Shown here piece after piece: positions 6,694-10,002 of a stretch of DNA of 10,002 bases. The notes below the pieces were generated by a model. That model did no database searches. It saw nothing but the letters and a program-made list of their open reading frames with translations, and was not told the DNA's origin. Position numbers and translations under genes: made by a program. The stretch spans positions 1 to 10,002 of the forward strand of contig DAHXPE010000150.1 in the NCBI GenBank assembly GCA_027364495.1, read 5' to 3'. The stretch's first letter is position 1; every line of letters begins with the position of its first letter. Source of the stretch: Candidatus Heimdallarchaeota archaeon. GTDB lineage: Archaea; Asgardarchaeota; Heimdallarchaeia; Hodarchaeales; LC-3.

Positions 6694-6861
6694 ATGAATA
6701 AATTGATTCAAAATGTAATTTTAAAAAATAATATTAATGAAATCCAAAAAACTTCACAAGAAAATCAAGTTATAGAAGAATTAAAAAGGAAAGATTTCAA
6801 TAAAGAAGATTTAACATCATATTTAAAAGAAATTGAAAAAGCAATTAGTGGGTTTAATTAA
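6694..6861 (+). CDS. Possible 55-residue helical protein
   Basis: The frame from the ATG at 6694 to the TAA at 6859 encodes a very charged, helix-forming product: an N-terminal hydrophobic patch (LIQNVIL), then KTSQENQVIEELKRK and EDLTSYLKEIEKAISGF. Such a pattern, with Leu/Ile at helical spacing between Glu and Lys, is not usual for random translation of AT-rich DNA, which gives more stops. No family is recognised. There is no clear ribosome site; another ATG lies at 6689 in a frame that stops at once. It sits among gene remnants, so it may be a small real gene or the end of a dead one. No function is suggested. Confidence 0.35.
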   Translation: MNKLIQNVILKNNINEIQKTSQENQVIEELKRKDFNKEDLTSYLKEIEKAISGFN

Positions 6862-6926
6862 TTAAAAAGTAAATATGATCTAATTTTTTGTATACTGTCG
6901 ATTTTTTGAATTTAATTTAAAAACAA

Positions 6927-6949
6927 GGAAAGGAGATTAGATAATCTAA
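6927..6949 (+). other. Orphan Shine-Dalgarno-like site with a short palindrome
   Basis: GGAAAGGAG (6927-6935) is a strong ribosome-site sequence but no ATG, GTG or TTG lies at proper spacing. TTAGAT-A-ATCTAA (6937-6949) follows at once. It may mark the leader of a gene whose body has been lost, or be chance. Confidence 0.25.
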
Positions 6950-6959
6950 CATAAAAAAA

Positions 6960-6980
6960 AAATATTAATTGGTAATATTT
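6960..6980. repeat. 8-bp AT hairpin
   Basis: AAATATTA pairs with TAATATTT across a 5-nt loop. It is all A and T, so its weight is low. Confidence 0.25.
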
Positions 6981-7078
6981 CTTAAATATGATAACAGTTA
7001 ATTTTAATTATACTTTCATTCATGGGAATAACTTAGATTAGCGTTTTTGGACTTCTTTTTTTACCTAAAGATACTAAT

Positions 7079-7272
7079 ATGAATCTTTTACAAGCTGTTA
7101 TCACCGCCACAGATATCACTAATTTTTGAATGACAATCCACTATCTTTTTTCGGCATTATAGTCATATGTATCTTGATTATTGCTGTTATTATCAAATTC
7201 ATATCCGAATTTAAGGGACTGGAGACAGAATTTGACCCACAACAGACTAATGGTTCCAATCACTTATTTTAA
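7079..7272 (+). pseudogene. Small single-pass membrane protein gene with a one-base frameshift
   Basis: From the ATG at 7079 the frame reads MNLLQAVITATDITNF and stops at a TGA at 7127. In the next frame, from a TTG at 7126, it reads NDNPLSFFG, then a clear membrane helix (IIVICILIIAVIIKFI), then a charged tail SEFKGLETEFDP and a TAA at 7270. One extra T in the T5 run at 7123-7127 would join both parts into a 64-residue protein with a short outside or inside head, one membrane span and a hydrophilic tail. Local base content is less AT-biased than the flanks, as in coding DNA. It could be a recent pseudogene, a sequencing slip in a T-run, or a live 48-residue protein starting at the TTG. No family is recognised. 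Confidence 0.4.
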
Positions 7273-7530
7273 TTTTACTCAATTGTAATCGAGAGTTCAA
7301 TAAGTTTTCATTAAGCCTACCAATAATAAAAATAGCGATGTCATCAAAGATTTTGTCAGGATACTTACTCAGGAAAAATAATTTTATTAATTCTTTAAGA
7401 TCTAATTTAGAAGCTAAATCTGCGAAATGTAAGTTAATTAATTCAGAAAAAAGTTATTAATTTTTTCAATTATTTAATCAATTTTTTGCAAAACTAATAA
7501 TAAGGCTAAAGAGAGTTTTTCATATTTGAA
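7247..7530 (-). pseudogene. Decayed ORF ending in a PP2C-like tail
   Basis: On the minus strand a frame open for about 70 codons and ending at a TAG (7247-7249) reads INLHFADLASKLDLKEL, FLSKYPDKIFDDIAIFIIG and RLNENLLNSRL. It has no ATG, GTG or TTG near its upstream end, where a TAA blocks it. A neighbouring frame upstream continues with YEKLSLALLLVLQKID, an in-frame stop, and IIEKINNFF before a T-run where a shift would join the two. The Asp-Asp-Ile-Ala-Ile-Phe-Ile-Ile ending recalls the last strand of PP2C/SpoIIE-type phosphatases (DD-x-T/A-hydrophobic run). That family guess rests on few residues. It overlaps the end of the membrane microprotein frame on the other strand by 26 nt. It cannot encode a working protein as it stands. 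Confidence 0.35.
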
Positions 7531-7604
7531 CTAATCGAAAACTATTTAATGATGGTATGAGAAATCTTTAGTGATTTATGTAGTAACATTTTAAAGTGGT
7601 ATTT

Positions 7605-7772
7605 ATGCCAAATAGAAATCAATTTAACTCTAAAAAAAATGAAATTAAACATATTCCTCCTACGATAACGGAAAAAACAACAAAACCCGTTGGGGAGAAT
7701 TTACAATCTAAGTCCTCATCATATTATCCTGATAAAAAAATGAGGCACCACCAGTTTAATGCCTTAAAATAG
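7605..7772 (+). CDS. Possible 55-residue basic hydrophilic protein
   Basis: An intact frame runs from the ATG at 7605 to a TAG at 7770. The product is basic and polar with no hydrophobic core: MPNRNQFNSKKNEIKHIPPT, a middle with TTKPVGENLQSKSSSYYP, and the end DKKMRHHQFNALK. It should be largely disordered. Codons such as CCC, GGG and GAG in its middle stand out from the AT-rich flanks and favour real coding. AAAGTGGT ends 4 nt before the ATG and might serve as a ribosome site. A hairpin with a T-run lies 124 nt past the stop. No family is recognised; a small nucleic-acid-binding protein is possible but not shown. It may also be a leftover of a longer gene. Confidence 0.4.
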   Translation: MPNRNQFNSKKNEIKHIPPTITEKTTKPVGENLQSKSSSYYPDKKMRHHQFNALK

Positions 7773-7895
7773 ATCTTCTTAGAAAAGTCAAAATCAAAAA
7801 AAACACATAGAAACTTACGTTTCGCGAATATTTTTAAAAATTTTCTATGACTTTAAATTATTGTAATTAAACTGAAATTCTTTTACTTATTTTTT

Positions 7896-7930
7896 TGATT
7901 TAAAATATGTTTTAAATCATAACTTTTTTT
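7896..7930 (+). terminator. 10-bp hairpin followed by a T7 run
   Basis: TGATTTAAAA (7896-7905) pairs perfectly with TTTTAAATCA (7910-7919) across a TATG loop. On the plus strand a T7 run follows at 7924-7930 and could end transcripts from the small ORF at 7605. It lies just past the stop of the minus-strand gene at 7929-8882, so it may also guard that 3' end. The stem has only two G-C pairs, so it is weak. Confidence 0.45.
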
Positions 7931-8882
7931 ACTGGAGAATATAACGTTGTAATCGTAAATATTTTCTCCTCGTTTCTTTTAATGCATTTATAAACTCTCT
8001 TTCATCAATGGGCATTTTATCCTGATAATTAATTAATTTATTCAGCTGTAGTAACTTATTTTGAATAATTTTATTGTATTGATCGTCTAATTGTCGTCTT
8101 AAAAGATGATAATACCTTCTATCTGTTTTTAGTAATCCTTGCATTAAAAGAACTGCGTCTCTTCTATAATCCTGTTTTGACTGGTGTATTTCTTGTAAAA
8201 GGAACTGATGTTGACCGTTTTCCAGTTTGTTTTCGTATTTTTGTTTCTCCAACTCCATGTTAGATTGTAGTTCAAACAATTCGGTATAAATATCATGGAG
8301 TTCCAAAAGATATTTCAAAATTGGTTTGTTAATTTTGATTTGAATTTCATGGATAATTTTAGCAACAATATTAAAATCTTCTTTTTTCATTTGACGCTGT
8401 AATTCTTTGCTCAAAAATCTACAAGAGCTTATTTTCTCATAAAAAACTAAAATATTTTCTTTTCTATTTATTATATCATCATAACTAACTTTTCGATCTC
8501 CAAGATAATCAATGAACTCTTGAAATTCCCGATTACATAGATAATTATTCAAAGTAACCTTTTGTTCTTCAACAAAGTATAATTTATCAAGGATCTCTTC
8601 AAGACCATTAATTCTATCTAGTTTTGTTATAATAAAATTCCTTACTCGTAATAGATCTTTGTCTACTTCTTTTAAAAGTTTATATATTGTTTCTAGATTA
8701 GTTTTGTCGCTTTTAAAATCGAAAATAATGAGTTGTTCATATTCTCGTGTAAAAGAGATTGCCATGAGTATAGCATGTCTAGTGCTTTTAAACCCCAACC
8801 ACACACGCCTTTGAATCTTTACAATAAATAGAGCAAAAATTGAGTAAAGAAATGGATTAGAAGAGTAAAAAAAGTAATGCAT
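7929..8882 (-). CDS. Coiled-coil protein of unknown function, possibly membrane-anchored
   Basis: The 317-residue product matches no family I know. Residues 4-23 (FFYSSNPFLYSIFALFIVKI) are hydrophobic and are followed by Arg25-Arg26, as in a weak signal anchor; then comes a strand-like LIIFDF (51-56). From about 60 to the end it is almost all helix, rich in Glu, Lys, Gln and Leu. The stretches 190-235 (LLELHDIYTELFELQSNMEL) and 245-317 fit long amphipathic helices or coiled coils. The last 60 residues are strongly basic (DRRYYHLLRRQL, ETRRKYLRLQRY). The ATG at 8882 has AAAGGT 3 nt upstream; the ATG of Met40 is an alternative that would remove the hydrophobic segment. It begins 102 nt after the methyltransferase stop on the same strand, so the two may be cotranscribed. 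Only cysteines 116 and 154 are present. No function is proposed. Confidence 0.7.
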   Translation of the reverse strand: MHYFFYSSNPFLYSIFALFIVKIQRRVWLGFKSTRHAILMAISFTREYEQLIIFDFKSDKTNLETIYKLLKEVDKDLLRVRNFIITKLDRINGLEEILDKLYFVEEQKVTLNNYLCNREFQEFIDYLGDRKVSYDDIINRKENILVFYEKISSCRFLSKELQRQMKKEDFNIVAKIIHEIQIKINKPILKYLLELHDIYTELFELQSNMELEKQKYENKLENGQHQFLLQEIHQSKQDYRRDAVLLMQGLLKTDRRYYHLLRRQLDDQYNKIIQNKLLQLNKLINYQDKMPIDEREFINALKETRRKYLRLQRYILQ

Positions 8883-8885
8883 AAT

Positions 8886-8891
8886 ACCTTT
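8886..8891 (-). promoter_or_regulatory. Shine-Dalgarno site of the coiled-coil gene
   Basis: AAAGGT on the minus strand lies 3 nt before the ATG at 8882. The spacing is short but it favours this start over the ATG of Met40. Confidence 0.4.
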
Positions 8892-8984
8892 TTATAATTA
8901 AATCCGACATTACTCTTTAGAAAAAATTTAAGAAGGATTTTTGACTCTAAGGTTACTCAAAAAAATAAAAAAGATGCCATATTT

Positions 8985-9758
8985 TTATTTAGAAAATAAA
9001 ATCACTTCATAAGTTTCATTGCTAATAATTATACCATTTTGACTTATTTTATTCAACCGATCTGAAAGTTGGGAAATAAATTCTGATTTCTTTTCACCTA
9101 GTAAATTTTCATTAGCATAAGAGGTAGATAATTGTAATCCGATGAGCTTTTCAACTGTAAATTCATGTTTAAAATTTAATAATTTCCTCTCAAAGAAGGT
9201 AAAAGAAGAATTATCAATTATCTCTTTAAAAGTGATCTTAGATTCCCTATAATCTCCTTGAATAGTTTTTCTCTTTTCACCCATGAATTCACGAATAGTT
9301 GAAACAATTATCTGATCGTGTACCTGCTGATTATTCCAAGAACTGCCACCACTTAAAAAAGCTCCTCCTTTTTTAATTATATCTTTAAATTTGTTTATAA
9401 CAAGTTCTTGGTTCATCCAATGAAACGAATTAACAAAAATAATGAGACCTATTAATCCAATTTGCTGTAAATCCACAGTTTCAGCTGAGGCACACATCCA
9501 TTGAATGTTCTTAATTCCCTGTTTAGTTGCTTGATTAATACCTTCTCGAATCATTGAATTACTACTATCGATACTTATAATTTTTTTAAAATATGGTGAA
9601 AAAAATAAAGAACTGGTTCCTGGTCCACATCCAACATCTAGCAATATTTCTTGACCATTTAAATCACCTATTTTTCGTAACTCTTCTATCACTTCTTGTG
9701 GAGGTTGTAACCGATATTTCAAATAATATTCAGCTGTTTTATCAAAAAGATCTGGCAT
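8985..9758 (-). CDS. Class I SAM-dependent methyltransferase
   Basis: The product has about 257 residues from the ATG at 9758. It opens with MPDLFDKTAEYYLKYRL, the usual head of this small-molecule methyltransferase group. Motif I is ILLDVGCGPGTSS, the SAM-binding glycine loop. The acidic end of strand 2 is IISIDSS, whose Asp contacts the ribose. A CASAETVDL loop follows, then FVNSFHWM, the His-Trp motif IV typical of Methyltransf_11 enzymes related to trans-aconitate and biotin-pathway methyltransferases. The C-terminal part (STSYANENL and after) is the usual lid. It is cytosolic, without membrane segments. The substrate cannot be inferred. A TTG at 9767 would add three residues (MSI), but the ATG matches family N-termini. 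A TATA-like stretch (TTTAATAG, minus strand, near 9790) lies about 30 nt upstream, which suggests a very short leader. The coiled-coil gene lies downstream on the same strand. Confidence 0.88.
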   Translation of the reverse strand: MPDLFDKTAEYYLKYRLQPPQEVIEELRKIGDLNGQEILLDVGCGPGTSSLFFSPYFKKIISIDSSNSMIREGINQATKQGIKNIQWMCASAETVDLQQIGLIGLIIFVNSFHWMNQELVINKFKDIIKKGGAFLSGGSSWNNQQVHDQIIVSTIREFMGEKRKTIQGDYRESKITFKEIIDNSSFTFFERKLLNFKHEFTVEKLIGLQLSTSYANENLLGEKKSEFISQLSDRLNKISQNGIIISNETYEVILFSK

Positions 9759-9767
9759 TATACTCAA

Positions 9768-9964
9768 AATTCTAGTTTTGCTACCTATTAAATGAACGTC
9801 TAGTATACTGTAAGTATTTATGTTTATTGTTGTTAAATTTTCCGTTATTTTTGATTAGTAAATGGGAATCTACAGTTGTTCGAAAATATAGTAAAATGCA
9901 GATAAACATATCGAAATAATCGTTTAGTAAGGTCTCTTTAAAGTATTTAAAGAAATAAGAATAA
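9768..9964. other. Intergenic region upstream of the methyltransferase gene
   Basis: This AT-rich gap has no defendable ORF. It holds an AGTATACT palindrome (9811-9818) and TATA-like stretches on both strands, and it likely carries divergent promoters for the methyltransferase and the gene that may start at 9965. Confidence 0.4.
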
Positions 9965-10002
9965 ATGAGTGATAAAGGTTTATTTTCAATGACTCATGCT
10001 TG
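9965..10002 (+). CDS. Possible start of a gene running off the right edge
   Basis: An ATG at 9965 opens a frame MSDKGLFSMTHAC that is still open at the window end. A TATA-like CTTTAAAG is centred about 27 nt upstream, which would suit a leaderless start. Twelve codons are too few to name a family. Confidence 0.3.
   Translation, partial: MSDKGLFSMTHA

Noticed and set aside
6383..7928. CRISPR array, tRNA or insertion sequence in the gene-poor region
   Set aside because: No evenly spaced direct repeats, no tRNA-like GC stems with a TTCRA loop, no transposase motifs and no terminal repeats with target duplications were seen.
9593..9775. Plus-strand frame of 60 codons
   Set aside because: It is antisense to the start of the methyltransferase gene, including motif I.

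Overview
This window is AT-rich (about 30% G+C by eye) and loosely packed, and it looks archaeal. The evidence is a HerA/DUF87-type ATPase next to a NurA-like gene end, TATA-like boxes about 25-30 nt before starts, some TTG starts, T-run terminators, and long gaps holding decayed gene pieces. Lysine-, isoleucine- and asparagine-rich proteins, low coding density and this mix of archaeal and bacterial-type families would suit an Asgard (Lokiarchaeia-like) genome. That lineage is inferred from general character and not proven by any marker gene.

Positions 1-911 hold the 3' end of a NurA-like gene, a 42-residue zinc-ribbon microprotein gene, and a cupin gene wrecked by about three frameshifts. 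Positions 912-2807 encode a complete HerA-like hexameric ATPase behind a good Shine-Dalgarno site and a TATA-like box. The NurA-like end and the HerA-like gene may be two parts of one DNA-end-processing module, separated by the small genes.

Positions 2808-5449 carry two minus-strand genes: a ClbS/DfsB (DinB-like) four-helix protein and a GH15 glucoamylase/trehalase-type glycosidase. The glycosidase begins at a TTG. After 459 nt of non-coding DNA there is a plus-strand flavodoxin gene (5909-6382), probably read from a leaderless or near-leaderless message.

Positions 6383-7928 contain no long gene. By hand they resolve into a methyltransferase-like fragment, a 55-codon ORF, a frameshifted single-pass membrane microprotein, a broken minus-strand ORF with a PP2C-like end, another 55-codon basic ORF, and several hairpins. 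This is mostly a gene graveyard with two or three possible living small genes.

Positions 7929-9767 hold two minus-strand genes that may be cotranscribed: a class I SAM-dependent methyltransferase and, downstream, a 317-residue coiled-coil protein of unknown function. The last 235 nt are non-coding except for a possible gene start running off the right edge. No tRNA, rRNA, CRISPR array, transposase or integrase was seen.
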